DNA of 64,000 nucleotides from an uncultured Lachnospiraceae bacterium (GTDB lineage: Bacteria; Bacillota; Clostridia; Lachnospirales; Lachnospiraceae). A program made the position numbers and the translations under genes. Positions 15,493 to 24,486 of this stretch are shown here, in pieces (position 1 is the first letter of the stretch; each line of letters opens with the position of its first letter). The notes below the pieces were generated by a model, which did no database searches, had not been told where the DNA came from, and was given only the letters and a program-made list of their open reading frames with translations. The stretch spans positions 61,976 through 125,975 of the forward strand of contig CAJUGG010000012.1 of NCBI GenBank assembly GCA_910585995.1, given 5' to 3'.

Positions 15493-17102
15493 ATATTTCT
15501 CTGGTGGGGATGGGACTCTATAGACTGCTTCGCAGAATCAGCGGCTCGTATTTGTTCTCCGGCATCTGCTCCGTGTTCTTTCTGGCCGGCTATGGCTGGG
15601 TGACAGGCGCATCCATATCAGCCGTACGGGCTGTACTAATGTGCAGTCTGGCGATACTGGCAGATCTGCTTGGGCGCACGTATGATATGCTTACAGCGCT
15701 TGCTGCTGCGGCTTTGGTACTGATGGTGACGAATCCGCTGTGTGTAAAACAGAGTGCTTTTTTGCTTTCTTTTGGGGCGGTGCTTGGGATTGCTCTTTGG
15801 CAGCCTTTGTTTCGCCTGTATTGGAAGAGGGCGGGAAAGCTTCAGCAGTCACTTCTGGTCAGTATGTCGGTGCTATGGATCACATTTCCTCTCTTGCTCT
15901 GTTTCTTTTATGAGTATCCTCTGTATTCCACCTTGTTAAATTTGCTTGTAATTCCGCTGATGAGCCTCTTGATGGTCTGCGGGATCTTGTGCGGCCTGTC
16001 GGGGCTTGTCCATCTGGGAATTGCAAGGCTTTTTGTGGTTCCTTGCCACTTGATCCTATCGCTGTATGAATGGAGCGGGGAGCGATGTCTAAGGCTTCCG
16101 GGAGCTGTCTTGAAGATTGGGAGTCCGGCTCTTTGGAAAATATTGTTGTATTATGGTATGCTGTCTGTTGCGCTTTTGATCTTGTATCGGGAGAAAAGGA
16201 GAGGGAAATACTGGGGAAAAAGGGAGGAGTTTCGGCCAAAGAAGAGGGTGCTGGCCGGGAGTTTGTGTGTGCTATGCTTGTGTGTTGGACTATTGTGTCT
16301 GCGTGTGCACAGAGGGCTTACGATTACGATGCTGGATGTGGGGCAGGGAGACGGTGTGTTTTTGCGGCTGCCTTCTGGAGTGACTTGTCTGTATGATGGG
16401 GGCAGTAGCAATGTAAAAGGTGTGGGAGAGCGGCGCATCCTGCCTTTTTTGCAGTCGGAAGGGGTGAGGACATTGGATTATATCTTGATCTCACATATGG
16501 ATCAGGATCATATCAGTGGATTGAAGGAATTGATTGAGGACAGCAGAGGGGAGGGAGGGATCCGGATTGGACATGGGGTGCTGCCGGATCTGGCAGTGAG
16601 AGATGAGAGTTATCAGGAGATGGAACAGCTCTTGGAAGAGGCAGGGATTCCGGTTGTTTATATGGGGGCAGGGGACAGCCTGAGGGAACAGGAGTTCGAT
16701 TTTGTGTGTCTGTGGCCGGAGCGTGGAGAGAAGTCGGAGGACCGTAATGATCTGTCGCTTACGCTTATGGCAGAGTATGGAGAGTTTCAGATGCTGTTGA
16801 CGGGGGATATTGGAACAGAAGTGGAACAGAGGCTGGTGGCTTCCGGGAGGCTTACGAAGGTGGAGGTCCTAAAGGTGGCGCACCATGGGTCGAGATATTC
16901 TTCTACAGAGGGGTTTTTGAAGGCGGTGCGGCCGGTAGTGAGTCTGATTTCCTGCAGTGCGACAAATCGGTATGGACATCCGGGGGAGGAGACGCTAAAG
17001 AGGATGCAAGAGGTGGGGAGCAAGGTTTTGATTACGAAAGATTGTGGGGCTGTGAAAGTGTGGACGGATGGAGAGGGGGTGAGAATACATACATTTCGGT
17101 GA
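15486..17102 (+). pseudogene. comEC: ComEC, 3' part of a gene split by the prophage
   Basis: ComEC forms the inner-membrane channel for DNA uptake in natural transformation. Present here are the second half of the competence membrane domain (about eight hydrophobic helices) and the complete metallo-beta-lactamase-like C-terminal domain (I-T-M-L-D-V-G-Q-G-D-G, S-H-M-D-Q-D-H-I-S-G, L-L-T-G-D-I, V-A-H-H-G-S). Families of this protein usually have about 700-800 residues; about 538 codons remain, and the N-terminal OB-like and first membrane parts are missing. There is no ribosome-binding site near the first GTG (15504) or ATG (15510). The missing 5' part should lie beyond the other end of the prophage, so excision could restore the gene. 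Confidence 0.9.
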
Positions 17103-17166
17103 ATGGAGAGGACGCTTTAGTACCAAGCTCATGCTCTTTGAGGGATTATTATAAAAAAGCTTGGGT

Positions 17167-17195
17167 TTGTATTTTGGGGGGAGATAGGGTATACT
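17167..17195 (+). promoter_or_regulatory. Promoter for holA
   Basis: TTGTAT, a 17-base spacer and TATACT form a good sigma-A promoter ending 30 bases before the holA ATG. It would let holA be expressed independently of the interrupted comEC. Confidence 0.65.
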
Positions 17196-17225
17196 TAGAA
17201 AAATGGAATGAGAGAGTGAATAGAC

Positions 17226-18224
17226 ATGAAGATGCTGTTGGAGGATATTAAGAACGGGAATTTTAAGAATGTGTATCTGTTGACGGGGGAGGAGGTGTAT
17301 TTGAGGAGCCAGTATAGGAAGAAGCTTAGGGATGCTTTGCTGGACCCGGCGGATACGATGAATGGGGCGGTGTTTGAGGGGAAGGGGATCTCAGTGGGAG
17401 AGGTGATTGATCTGGCGGAGACGATGCCCTTTTTTGCGGAGCGTAGGGTGATTGAGATTCGGGATAGTGGATTTTTGAAGAGTGCTTGTCCGGAGCTGGC
17501 GGATTATGTGATGGAGGTGCCAGAGAGCACTTGTATTATTTTTAATGAGGCGGAGGTGGATAAGAGGGGGAGGCTTTATAAGGCGATTAAGAAAGTCGGC
17601 AGGGTTGTAGAGTTTCAGAGGCAGGATGAGAAGACGCTGATGCGCTGGGTGCTGGGGATCTTGAAGAGAGAGGGGAAGAAGATTACAGAAGGCACGCTGT
17701 ATGTCTTTTTGGGACGGACGGGGGCGGATATGGAACATATTGAGAAGGAGCTGGAGAAGCTTTTGTGTTATACGATGGGACGGGAGGAGATTACGGATTT
17801 AGATGTGGAAGCGGTCTGTATTGACAGGGTGGAGAATCGGATCTTTGAGATGATTCAGGCGATTACGGAGCAGAAGCAGAAAAAGGCGCTGGATCTATAT
17901 GCAGATCTGGTGGCGACGAAGGAATCGCCGCTTAAGATTTTGGCTTTGATTACTAAACAATTTCACCGGCTTTTGCTGCTGAAGAGTCTGTCAGGACAGA
18001 TTTTTGACCGGTCGGAGCTTGCGAAGAAGGTGGGGGTTCCTCCGTTTGCGTTGGGGAAATACCAAAATATAAATAAAAGGTTTACACTGGAACAGCTGCG
18101 CAGAGCGGTGGAGGATTGTGTGGAGACGGAAGAACGGGTGAAGACGGGACAGATGCAGGATCAGATCAGTGTGGAGTTGTTGATTGTAAAATATAGTACC
18201 ATGCAGACAAAACAAAGAGTATAA
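17226..18224 (+). CDS. holA: DNA polymerase III subunit delta
   Basis: This 332-residue protein matches the clamp-loader delta subunit, which opens the sliding clamp for loading onto DNA. The N-terminal domain has V-Y-L-L-T-G-E-E-V-Y, the typical degenerate start of HolA (B. subtilis YqeN), followed by A-E-T-M-P-F-F-A-E-R-R-V. The central AAA+ lid and C-terminal collar helices (K-I-L-A-L-I-T-K-Q-F-H-R-L) are also present. As usual for delta there is no Walker A. The order comEC-holA-rpsT is conserved in Firmicutes. A dedicated promoter lies just upstream, and a shared terminator separates it from the convergent rpsT. Confidence 0.95.
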   Translation: MKMLLEDIKNGNFKNVYLLTGEEVYLRSQYRKKLRDALLDPADTMNGAVFEGKGISVGEVIDLAETMPFFAERRVIEIRDSGFLKSACPELADYVMEVPESTCIIFNEAEVDKRGRLYKAIKKVGRVVEFQRQDEKTLMRWVLGILKREGKKITEGTLYVFLGRTGADMEHIEKELEKLLCYTMGREEITDLDVEAVCIDRVENRIFEMIQAITEQKQKKALDLYADLVATKESPLKILALITKQFHRLLLLKSLSGQIFDRSELAKKVGVPPFALGKYQNINKRFTLEQLRRAVEDCVETEERVKTGQMQDQISVELLIVKYSTMQTKQRV

Positions 18225-18229
18225 GACAG

Positions 18230-18266
18230 AAAAAGCGGCTGGCATGACGGAACCAGTCGCTTTTTT
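18230..18266. terminator. Bidirectional terminator between holA and rpsT
   Basis: AAAAAGCGGCTGG and CCAGTCGCTTTTT pair around a 10-base loop (one G-U), with T-runs on both strands. It can end both convergent transcripts. Confidence 0.88.
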
Positions 18267-18279
18267 ATGTTTAGAAGTT

Positions 18280-18543
18280 TTACGCCATCGCGTTTACTGC
18301 TTTCTGAAGACGAGAGATCTTTCTCGAAGTGGTGTTCTTGTGATAGACACCTTTGGAAGTTGCCTTGTCCATAGTAGAGATCGCATCTTTTAATGCAGCT
18401 TTTGCAGCTCCCTGATCTTTAGACTCGATTGCAGCATAGACCTTTTTCACCATGGTCTTTACTTCGGATTTGATTGCTTTGTTTCTTGCGGTTCTGGTCT
18501 GAGTTACCAGGATTCTTTTCTTTGCAGACTTAATATTTGCCAA
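18280..18543 (-). CDS. rpsT: 30S ribosomal protein S20
   Basis: This 87-residue basic protein starts with A-N-I-K-S-A-K-K-R after the initiator and contains the S20 helices through K-A-T-S-K-G-V-Y-H-K-N-T-T-S-R-K-I-S-R-L. S20 binds 16S rRNA early in small-subunit assembly. An ATG-started frame begins 15 bases upstream, but the conserved N-terminus and a GGAGGTG site 7 bases away fix the start at a UUG codon. Escherichia coli rpsT also uses UUG, where it belongs to S20 translational autoregulation. A consensus promoter lies about 100 bases upstream, leaving a leader where such control could act. Confidence 0.97.
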   Translation of the reverse strand: MANIKSAKKRILVTQTRTARNKAIKSEVKTMVKKVYAAIESKDQGAAKAALKDAISTMDKATSKGVYHKNTTSRKISRLQKAVNAMA

Positions 18544-18650
18544 TTTGTGCACCTCCAACTTGTATACTCGGTATCGTTACTTTTTCATTCTAAAGAGTGC
18601 TTCCTAAAAAGCGAGACACGGAAATGCTTTGCATGGAAACACACGAATAT

Positions 18651-18679
18651 ATTTTAGTAGAAAGAGGCGGGTGTGTCAA
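18651..18679 (-). promoter_or_regulatory. Promoter for rpsT
   Basis: On the minus strand TTGACA, a 17-base spacer and TAAAAT form a near-consensus promoter. The start point would be about 100 bases before the UUG start codon, giving a long leader. Confidence 0.85.
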
Positions 18680-18743
18680 TACATAAATTCAAGTTTTTTT
18701 GAAAAAATAGAAAAAGACAGGTTGTTGTTCACAGGAGGTTAAA

Positions 18744-19616
18744 ATGGAAAGAATGAGAGTACGGACAGACCTTGCGCTGGAGGCGAAAGAGAGCTTTGAA
18801 GGGAGCGATACAGAGGTCCATGGTGTGGTCGTGGAGGAGGAATATGACGAAGAGAGGGATATTCGTCTGACCAGGGTGCAGATTGTGTCGGAGCGGGGAG
18901 CCAGAGAGATGGGGAAGCCTATGGGAAATTATCTGACGCTGGAGGCTCCTGGGATGGCGGCTCCGGATGAGGATTATCACAGGGAGATCTCTAGGGCGTT
19001 GGCTTTTTATCTGAAAGAGCTGATGGGAGAGGAGAAGGAGCGCTCGATTCTCGTAGCAGGACTTGGGAACCGGGATGTGACACCGGACGCGCTGGGTCCT
19101 AAGACTGTGTCTAATCTGCTGATTACCAGACATCTGATTAAAGAATATGGTAAAGGTGTGATGGGTACGGAGTGCTCCAATATGGTCAGTGGAATCGTCC
19201 CTGGTGTGATGGCACAGACGGGGATGGAGACTTCTGAGATTATCCGGGGGATTGTAGATCAGACAAGCCCGGATCTGTTGATTGTCATAGATGCTTTGGC
19301 GGCCAGGAGTACCAAGCGGCTAAGCCGGACGATCCAGTTGACGGATACGGGGATTCAGCCAGGCTCCGGTGTGGGCAATCACAGAAATTGTCTGACCGAG
19401 GAGAGTCTTGGGATTCCGGTCATTGCGATAGGGGTGCCTACCGTGGTGGAAGCAGCGGCAATTATCTATGACTCTCAGGGGAACTGCGAACAGATGCCGC
19501 CGCATCTGAATGGAATGTTTGTCACGCCGAAAAATATTGATGAGACCATTAAACAGTTGAGTTTTACGCTTTCTGAGGCACTGAATATGGCCTTTGAGCT
19601 GTCAGGGGAAGCATAG
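18744..19616 (+). CDS. gpr: GPR endopeptidase (spore germination protease)
   Basis: GPR is the aspartic-type protease that degrades small acid-soluble spore proteins during germination. The 290 residues begin with an R-T-D-L-A-L-E-A propeptide region and include V-A-G-L-G-N-R-D-V-T-P-D-A-L-G-P, T-E-C-S-N-M-V-S-G-I-V-P-G-V, and V-I-D-A-L-A-A-R-S, with G-I-Q-P-G-S-G-V-G-N-H-R downstream. All are hallmark blocks of the family. AGGAGG sits 6 bases before the ATG. It lies upstream of spoIIP, as in Bacillus and most Clostridia, and shows that the organism belongs to a sporulating lineage. Confidence 0.97.
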   Translation: MERMRVRTDLALEAKESFEGSDTEVHGVVVEEEYDEERDIRLTRVQIVSERGAREMGKPMGNYLTLEAPGMAAPDEDYHREISRALAFYLKELMGEEKERSILVAGLGNRDVTPDALGPKTVSNLLITRHLIKEYGKGVMGTECSNMVSGIVPGVMAQTGMETSEIIRGIVDQTSPDLLIVIDALAARSTKRLSRTIQLTDTGIQPGSGVGNHRNCLTEESLGIPVIAIGVPTVVEAAAIIYDSQGNCEQMPPHLNGMFVTPKNIDETIKQLSFTLSEALNMAFELSGEA

Positions 19617-19664
19617 GATGACGTATCGTCCCATATAATAAAGAAGCACGTCTTAGAGGGTGGG

Positions 19665-20972
19665 ATGGCGATGATTCGTTTATCAAAATTGTGGGACCGG
19701 CTGTTGTGGATGGGATTTTTCTGCGCCGGATTTTATATTGTATTTACAGGGGGACAGCGTTTTTGGACGGGAGATCTGTCAGAACTTTTGACGGAGAGTA
19801 AGACAAATGTGCAGCGTGTATGCCAAAGAGAGTTTGCACGCTGCCTGTATCCGGGGCTTTTTCTGGAATATGAGGAAGACAGCCAGGCGGATTCTCTGGC
19901 TGACTGGTACATACAGCGGGTACTGATGATGCATCCGCTCAGCCGGCTTAAGTATGGCGCCGAAGAGCCGGTCGTGATGGAAAATGCAGCAACCTATGAG
20001 ATGCTGATCACAGGTGGCGTGCATGATGAAAATGAGGTGGATGAAAATGGTCAGGAATACGACATGGCAGAACTGGCCCAGCAGGAAAATGAGCGGATGA
20101 TTGAACAAAAGACAGAAGAGGAACAAAAGAAACAGCAAGAGGCGGAACAGGCAAAGGAAGCAGAGCAGACAGAGGCTGCGGCCGTGGAGGCGACGCCGGC
20201 GGGTACGATCTATAACTTAGAGGAATTGTCAGATTTTGAATATTTATTTGGGAATTTTTATACGATGGATACCAATACCACCATAGCGCCCGAAGATCTG
20301 AATGCGGAAGTGCTGCTGTCCAAAGATATGAGTATTGATAAAGATGTGGAAGGGCCGCAGATCCTGATCTACCATACACATTCGCAGGAGGGATTTGTGG
20401 ATTCAGTGCCGGGGGACAACTCGACCACGATTGTGGGAGTAGGAGAGTATCTGGCGCAGCTTTTGGAGGAAAAAGGGTATCAGGTGATGCATGTCACCAG
20501 TGTCTTTGACCTGGTGGATGGAAAACTGGACCGAAATGAGGCATACAGCAAAGCTGCGGAGGAGATCAGCAGGATCTTAGATGAGAATCCTTCGATCCAG
20601 TCTGTGATTGATCTGCATCGGGACGGTGTAAAGGAAGGGACGCGCTTAGTGACCGAAGTCAATGGGAAGCCGACGGCGCGGTTTATGTTTTTTAATGGGC
20701 TTAGCAGGACGAAGAAGAATGGGGCGATTGATTATCTGTATAATCCGTACATAGAGGATAATCTGGCGCTTACACTGCAGCTGAAGCTGATGAGTGAGCA
20801 GTATTATCCAGGGTTGGCGAGGAATATTTATCTGAGGAGTCTGAGGTATAATTTGCATTTGTCGCAGAAGGCACTTCTCATTGAAGCCGGAGCGCAGACG
20901 AATACGCTAGAGGAGATGATGAATACGATGGAGCCTCTTTCAGACATACTTGATAAGGTGTTTGATTCATGA
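19665..20972 (+). CDS. spoIIP: Stage II sporulation protein P
   Basis: SpoIIP is an amidase/endopeptidase that acts with SpoIID and SpoIIM to thin septal peptidoglycan during engulfment. The 435 residues have an N-terminal membrane anchor (about 14-32), a variable Glu/Gln-rich linker (about 135-170), and the catalytic domain from about 225. That domain shows I-L-I-Y-H-T-H-S-Q-E, V-I-D-L-H-R-D-G, N-L-A-L-T-L-Q-L-K and L-L-I-E-A-G-A-Q-T-N-T. The gene follows gpr by 48 bases and is followed by a strong hairpin. A second ATG two codons in is possible. Confidence 0.95.
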   Translation: MAMIRLSKLWDRLLWMGFFCAGFYIVFTGGQRFWTGDLSELLTESKTNVQRVCQREFARCLYPGLFLEYEEDSQADSLADWYIQRVLMMHPLSRLKYGAEEPVVMENAATYEMLITGGVHDENEVDENGQEYDMAELAQQENERMIEQKTEEEQKKQQEAEQAKEAEQTEAAAVEATPAGTIYNLEELSDFEYLFGNFYTMDTNTTIAPEDLNAEVLLSKDMSIDKDVEGPQILIYHTHSQEGFVDSVPGDNSTTIVGVGEYLAQLLEEKGYQVMHVTSVFDLVDGKLDRNEAYSKAAEEISRILDENPSIQSVIDLHRDGVKEGTRLVTEVNGKPTARFMFFNGLSRTKKNGAIDYLYNPYIEDNLALTLQLKLMSEQYYPGLARNIYLRSLRYNLHLSQKALLIEAGAQTNTLEEMMNTMEPLSDILDKVFDS

Positions 20973-21003
20973 TATTATAAAGCAATGAGCAGTGCGAAAG
21001 ACG

Positions 21004-21052
21004 CCAGGTAAAAAGCTGCGTCATGCTCGCATGTAAGCAGCTTTTTACCTGG
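21004..21052 (+). terminator. Long hairpin after spoIIP
   Basis: A 16-bp perfect stem (CCAGGTAAAAAGCTGC and its complement) encloses a 17-base loop that itself contains CATGC/GCATG. It begins 32 bases after the spoIIP stop. It lacks a T-run after the stem but has a T-rich 3' arm; a termination role is likely. Confidence 0.6.
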
Positions 21053-21145
21053 TGGCTTTCATAGGGCGAACGCCCGAAGCGAGATGCAGCGCAGCGGAAT
21101 CGAGCTGCACTGCGGACTTGGCGCATACGATTTTAACCCGGAAGG

Positions 21146-21317
21146 CTGTGAACCCAAACCGGGATACCAGATCCGTCTGACCCCAGACGGCTAAACATTC
21201 CGATGAGCCTCCTAAGGCGAGCATCCAGTCGGCGTGTGGGCCTCCTGGATGCTTGGGTCTCATCTCCATAGCCTGAAAGGGGTCATACAGATCTGGTATC
21301 CCGGCTTGGGTGCGCAG
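21146..21317 (+). repeat. Long nested hairpin between spoIIP and lepA
   Basis: The 420-base gap between spoIIP and lepA holds no gene. Arms at 21146-21184 and 21279-21317 pair over about 39 bases with a few mismatches, and include CCGGGATACCAGATC and its complement. Inside, GAGCATCCAG at 21219-21228 pairs imperfectly with CTGGATGCTTGG around 21245. The preceding bases 21061-21130 carry a small GGGCG/CGCCC hairpin and a repeated GCAGC pattern. The role is unknown. It may be a leader or attenuator for lepA, or a member of the long-hairpin class seen elsewhere in the window. Confidence 0.65.
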
Positions 21318-21392
21318 GGTTCGATGAGACAAGCCTTGTTTGTAATAGTTATATAAATTGCTAAATATTTAACAATAAATGGAGGACACAAG

Positions 21393-23207
21393 ATGATACC
21401 AGTGGATCAGAGTAAAATCCGCAATTTTTGTATTGTAGCACATATAGATCATGGAAAATCGACTTTGGCGGACCGTATCATAGAAAAGACAGGTCTTTTA
21501 ACCAGCCGCGAGATGCAGTCTCAGGTGCTGGATAATATGGATTTGGAGCGGGAGCGCGGGATTACGATTAAGGCGCAGGCTGTCCGTACGGTTTATCGTG
21601 CGAAAAATGGTGAAGAGTATATATTTAATCTGATTGATACGCCTGGGCATGTGGATTTTAATTATGAGGTTTCGAGGAGTCTGGCGGCTTGTGACGGGGC
21701 GATCCTGGTGGTGGATGCGGCCCAGGGGATTGAGGCGCAGACGTTGGCGAATGTCTATCTGGCGCTGGACCACAATCTGGATGTGATGCCGGTGATTAAT
21801 AAGATTGATCTGCCGAGTGCGGAGCCGCAGCGGGTGATTGATGAGATTGAGGATGTGATTGGTATAGAGGCACAGGATGCGCCGCTGATCTCTGCGAAGA
21901 CGGGGCAGAATGTGGATGAGGTATTGGAGAAGATTGTGGAGAAGATACCGGCTCCGCAGGGAGACCCTGAGGCGCCTTTGCAGGCATTGATCTTTGATTC
22001 GGTGTATGATCCTTATAAAGGGGTGATTATTTTTTGCCGGATTAAGGAGGGGACAGTCTCTAAGGGGACACCGATTCGTATGATGGCGACGGGTGCCGAG
22101 GCGGATGTGGTGGAAGTGGGGTATTTTGGAGCAGGACAATTTATCCCTTGTGAGGAACTTAGCGCCGGGATGGTGGGTTATATCACGGGCAGTATTAAGA
22201 ATGTAAAGGATACGAGGGTGGGTGATACGGTGACGAGCCGCTCGAATCCTTGTGCGGAGCCGCTTCCGGGATATAAGAAGGTGCAGTCGATGGTGTACTG
22301 TGGTCTCTATCCGGCGGATGGGGCAAAGTACCCGGATCTTCGGGATGCGTTGGAGAAGCTGCAGCTGAATGACGCGGCTCTTCAGTTTGAGCCGGAGACT
22401 TCGATTGCTCTTGGGTTTGGGTTTCGCTGTGGATTTTTGGGGCTTTTGCATCTGGAGATTATCCAGGAGCGTCTGGAGCGGGAATACAATCTGGACTTGG
22501 TGACAACGGCACCGGGTGTAATCTACCGGGTGCATAAGACCAATGGAGAGGTGATCGAACTGACTAATCCTTCCAATCTTCCGGATCCGTCAGAGATTGA
22601 GTCTATGGAGGAGCCTATGGTGAGTGCGGAGATCATGGTGACGACAGAATTTATCGGCTCGATTATGGATCTTTGCCAGGAGCGCAGAGGCATCTATCTG
22701 GGGATGGAATACATGGAGGAGACGCGTGCGCTTTTGAAATATGAACTCCCGTTAAATGAGATCATCTATGACTTTTTTGACGCGCTGAAATCCCGTTCGA
22801 GAGGGTATGCGTCGTTTGATTATGAATTTAAGGGATATGTGCAGTCGGAGCTTGTGAAGCTGGATATCCTGATCAACCGGGAAGAGGTGGATGCACTGTC
22901 CTTTATTGTGCATGGGGCTTCGGCTTATGATAGGGGACGGAAGATGTGTGAGAAATTAAAGGATGAGATTCCAAGGCATCTGTTTGAGATCCCGATTCAG
23001 GCGGCTGTGGGCGGCAAGATTATCGCCAGGGAGACGGTAAAGGCCATGCGTAAGGATGTGCTGGCAAAATGTTATGGGGGAGATATTACCCGTAAACGGA
23101 AATTGTTAGAGAAGCAGAAGGAAGGTAAGAAGAGGATGCGCCAGGTGGGGAATGTGGAGATTCCGCAGAAGGCGTTTATGAGTGTGTTGAAGCTGGATGA
23201 CAAATAA
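21393..23207 (+). CDS. lepA: Elongation factor 4 (LepA)
   Basis: LepA is a ribosome-associated translational GTPase proposed to back-translocate stalled ribosomes or aid 30S assembly. The 604-residue length is typical. GTPase motifs are clear: [10 protein letters not shown] (about residue 15), [14 protein letters not shown] and N-K-I-D-L-P. Domain II, the EF-G-like domains III and V, and the LepA-specific C-terminal domain ([21 protein letters not shown]) follow. GGAGG precedes the ATG. Its position between spoIIP and hemW is conserved. Confidence 0.98.
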   Translation: MIPVDQSKIRNFCIVAHIDHGKSTLADRIIEKTGLLTSREMQSQVLDNMDLERERGITIKAQAVRTVYRAKNGEEYIFNLIDTPGHVDFNYEVSRSLAACDGAILVVDAAQGIEAQTLANVYLALDHNLDVMPVINKIDLPSAEPQRVIDEIEDVIGIEAQDAPLISAKTGQNVDEVLEKIVEKIPAPQGDPEAPLQALIFDSVYDPYKGVIIFCRIKEGTVSKGTPIRMMATGAEADVVEVGYFGAGQFIPCEELSAGMVGYITGSIKNVKDTRVGDTVTSRSNPCAEPLPGYKKVQSMVYCGLYPADGAKYPDLRDALEKLQLNDAALQFEPETSIALGFGFRCGFLGLLHLEIIQERLEREYNLDLVTTAPGVIYRVHKTNGEVIELTNPSNLPDPSEIESMEEPMVSAEIMVTTEFIGSIMDLCQERRGIYLGMEYMEETRALLKYELPLNEIIYDFFDALKSRSRGYASFDYEFKGYVQSELVKLDILINREEVDALSFIVHGASAYDRGRKMCEKLKDEIPRHLFEIPIQAAVGGKIIARETVKAMRKDVLAKCYGGDITRKRKLLEKQKEGKKRMRQVGNVEIPQKAFMSVLKLDDK

Positions 23208-23217
23208 AAATGAGGAC

Positions 23218-23301
23218 GGAGCCGCCGCCCCATGGAACTTTGGCGGATGATAGTGCTGTCATCACCATCATCCGGCAAAAGCTTCATAGGGCGGCGGCTC
23301 C
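23218..23301 (+). repeat. Long hairpin between lepA and hemW
   Basis: Arms at 23218-23251 and 23267-23301 pair along about 34 bases, beginning with GGAGCCGCCGCCC and ending with GGATGAT, with a few mismatches and one bulge around a 15-base loop. It fills most of the 118-base gap. There is no T-run, so it is not a standard terminator. Confidence 0.75.
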
Positions 23302-23325
23302 TATTGGTAAGTTGGAGGAGATTAG

Positions 23326-24429
23326 ATGAAGGGGTTGGGGATTTATGTGCATGTGCCTTTTTGTGTGAGGAAGTGCGGGTATTGTGATTTTTTGTCGTTT
23401 CCGGCGGATGAGGGAGTGCAGAGGAGGTATGTGGAGCGGCTTTTGGAGGAGATGGAGGAGTCAAGGGGATTGGCTTTGATGTATGAGGTGGCGACGGTTT
23501 TTATTGGCGGGGGGACGCCGAGTATTTTGGAGGGTAGATGGATAGAAGAGATCCTTTGGAGGCTTCAGGAGATTTACAGGGTTCGGGAGGATGCGGAGAT
23601 TACGATTGAGGCGAATCCGGGGACGGTGGATGCAGAGAAGCTGGGGATCTATCAAGCTTTGGGCATTAATCGGATTAGCTTTGGGTTGCAGTCGACGGTG
23701 GATGCGGAGCTTGAGCGACTGGGGAGGATTCATAGTTATGGGGAATTTTTGGAGAGTTTTGGTCTTGCCAGGGAAGCAGGGTTTGAGAATATCAATGTGG
23801 ATTTGATGTCGGCGCTTCCGGGGCAGTCTCTAGGAAGCTGGTGTGAAGGGCTTGAGAGGGTGGCAGGGCTTTTGCCGGAGCATATCTCGGCGTATAGTCT
23901 GATGATTGAGGAGGGGACGGATTTTTACAGAAGGTATGGGGAGCATCCAGAATGTCTGCCGTCGGAGGATGAGGAGCGCAGGATGTATGAGCAGACGGGG
24001 GAGATTTTGAAAGGATGGGGGTATGGGCAGTATGAGATCTCGAACTATGCCAGGGAGGGGTATGCGTGCAGGCATAACCTGGGGTATTGGGAGCGTGCGG
24101 AGTATAAAGGGTATGGGCTTGGAGCTGCTTCTCTGTTGCAGGATGTGAGGTCTGTGAATCAGACGGATCTAAAGGAGTATTTGAAGGGAAATTTTGCAGG
24201 GAGCGAGGAGAGGTTAAGTGAGAGGGACATCCGGGAGGAATATTTTTTCCTGGGTCTTCGGAAGACGGAAGGAATTGATCCGGGGATCTATGGGATGCAT
24301 TATGAAAAATTGATAAAAAAGTTGCAAATGCAACAACTGTTAGGAGAAAAAGATGGTAAAATCTTTTTAACAAGAAAAGGCATCGATGTGAGCAACTACG
24401 TGCTGGCACAGTTTTTGGATGATAGATAG
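23326..24429 (+). CDS. hemW: Radical SAM heme chaperone HemW
   Basis: This 367-residue protein is the HemN-like family member now called HemW, a heme-binding radical SAM protein thought to insert heme into target enzymes. The SAM cluster motif V-P-F-C-V-R-K-C-G-Y-C-D-F (C-x3-C-x2-C) lies near residue 14. F-I-G-G-G-T-P-S, I-E-A-N-P-G-T, R-I-S-F-G-L-Q-S and N-V-D-L-M-S-A-L-P-G-Q follow in the usual order, with a C-terminal winged-helix-like region. The extra cysteine found in true coproporphyrinogen oxidase HemN is absent (F-C-V-R-K-C-G-Y-C-D-F). lepA-hemW order is conserved. Confidence 0.95.
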   Translation: MKGLGIYVHVPFCVRKCGYCDFLSFPADEGVQRRYVERLLEEMEESRGLALMYEVATVFIGGGTPSILEGRWIEEILWRLQEIYRVREDAEITIEANPGTVDAEKLGIYQALGINRISFGLQSTVDAELERLGRIHSYGEFLESFGLAREAGFENINVDLMSALPGQSLGSWCEGLERVAGLLPEHISAYSLMIEEGTDFYRRYGEHPECLPSEDEERRMYEQTGEILKGWGYGQYEISNYAREGYACRHNLGYWERAEYKGYGLGAASLLQDVRSVNQTDLKEYLKGNFAGSEERLSERDIREEYFFLGLRKTEGIDPGIYGMHYEKLIKKLQMQQLLGEKDGKIFLTRKGIDVSNYVLAQFLDDR

Positions 24430-24486
24430 CGCTGGAAGAGGCACAGTGGAAAACAGATGCGGAACTACAATAGGAGGGCAGGGAAG

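Noticed and set aside
21498..22535. A 345-codon open frame antisense to lepA
   Set aside because: It is fully inside the highly conserved lepA gene and has shadow-like composition.
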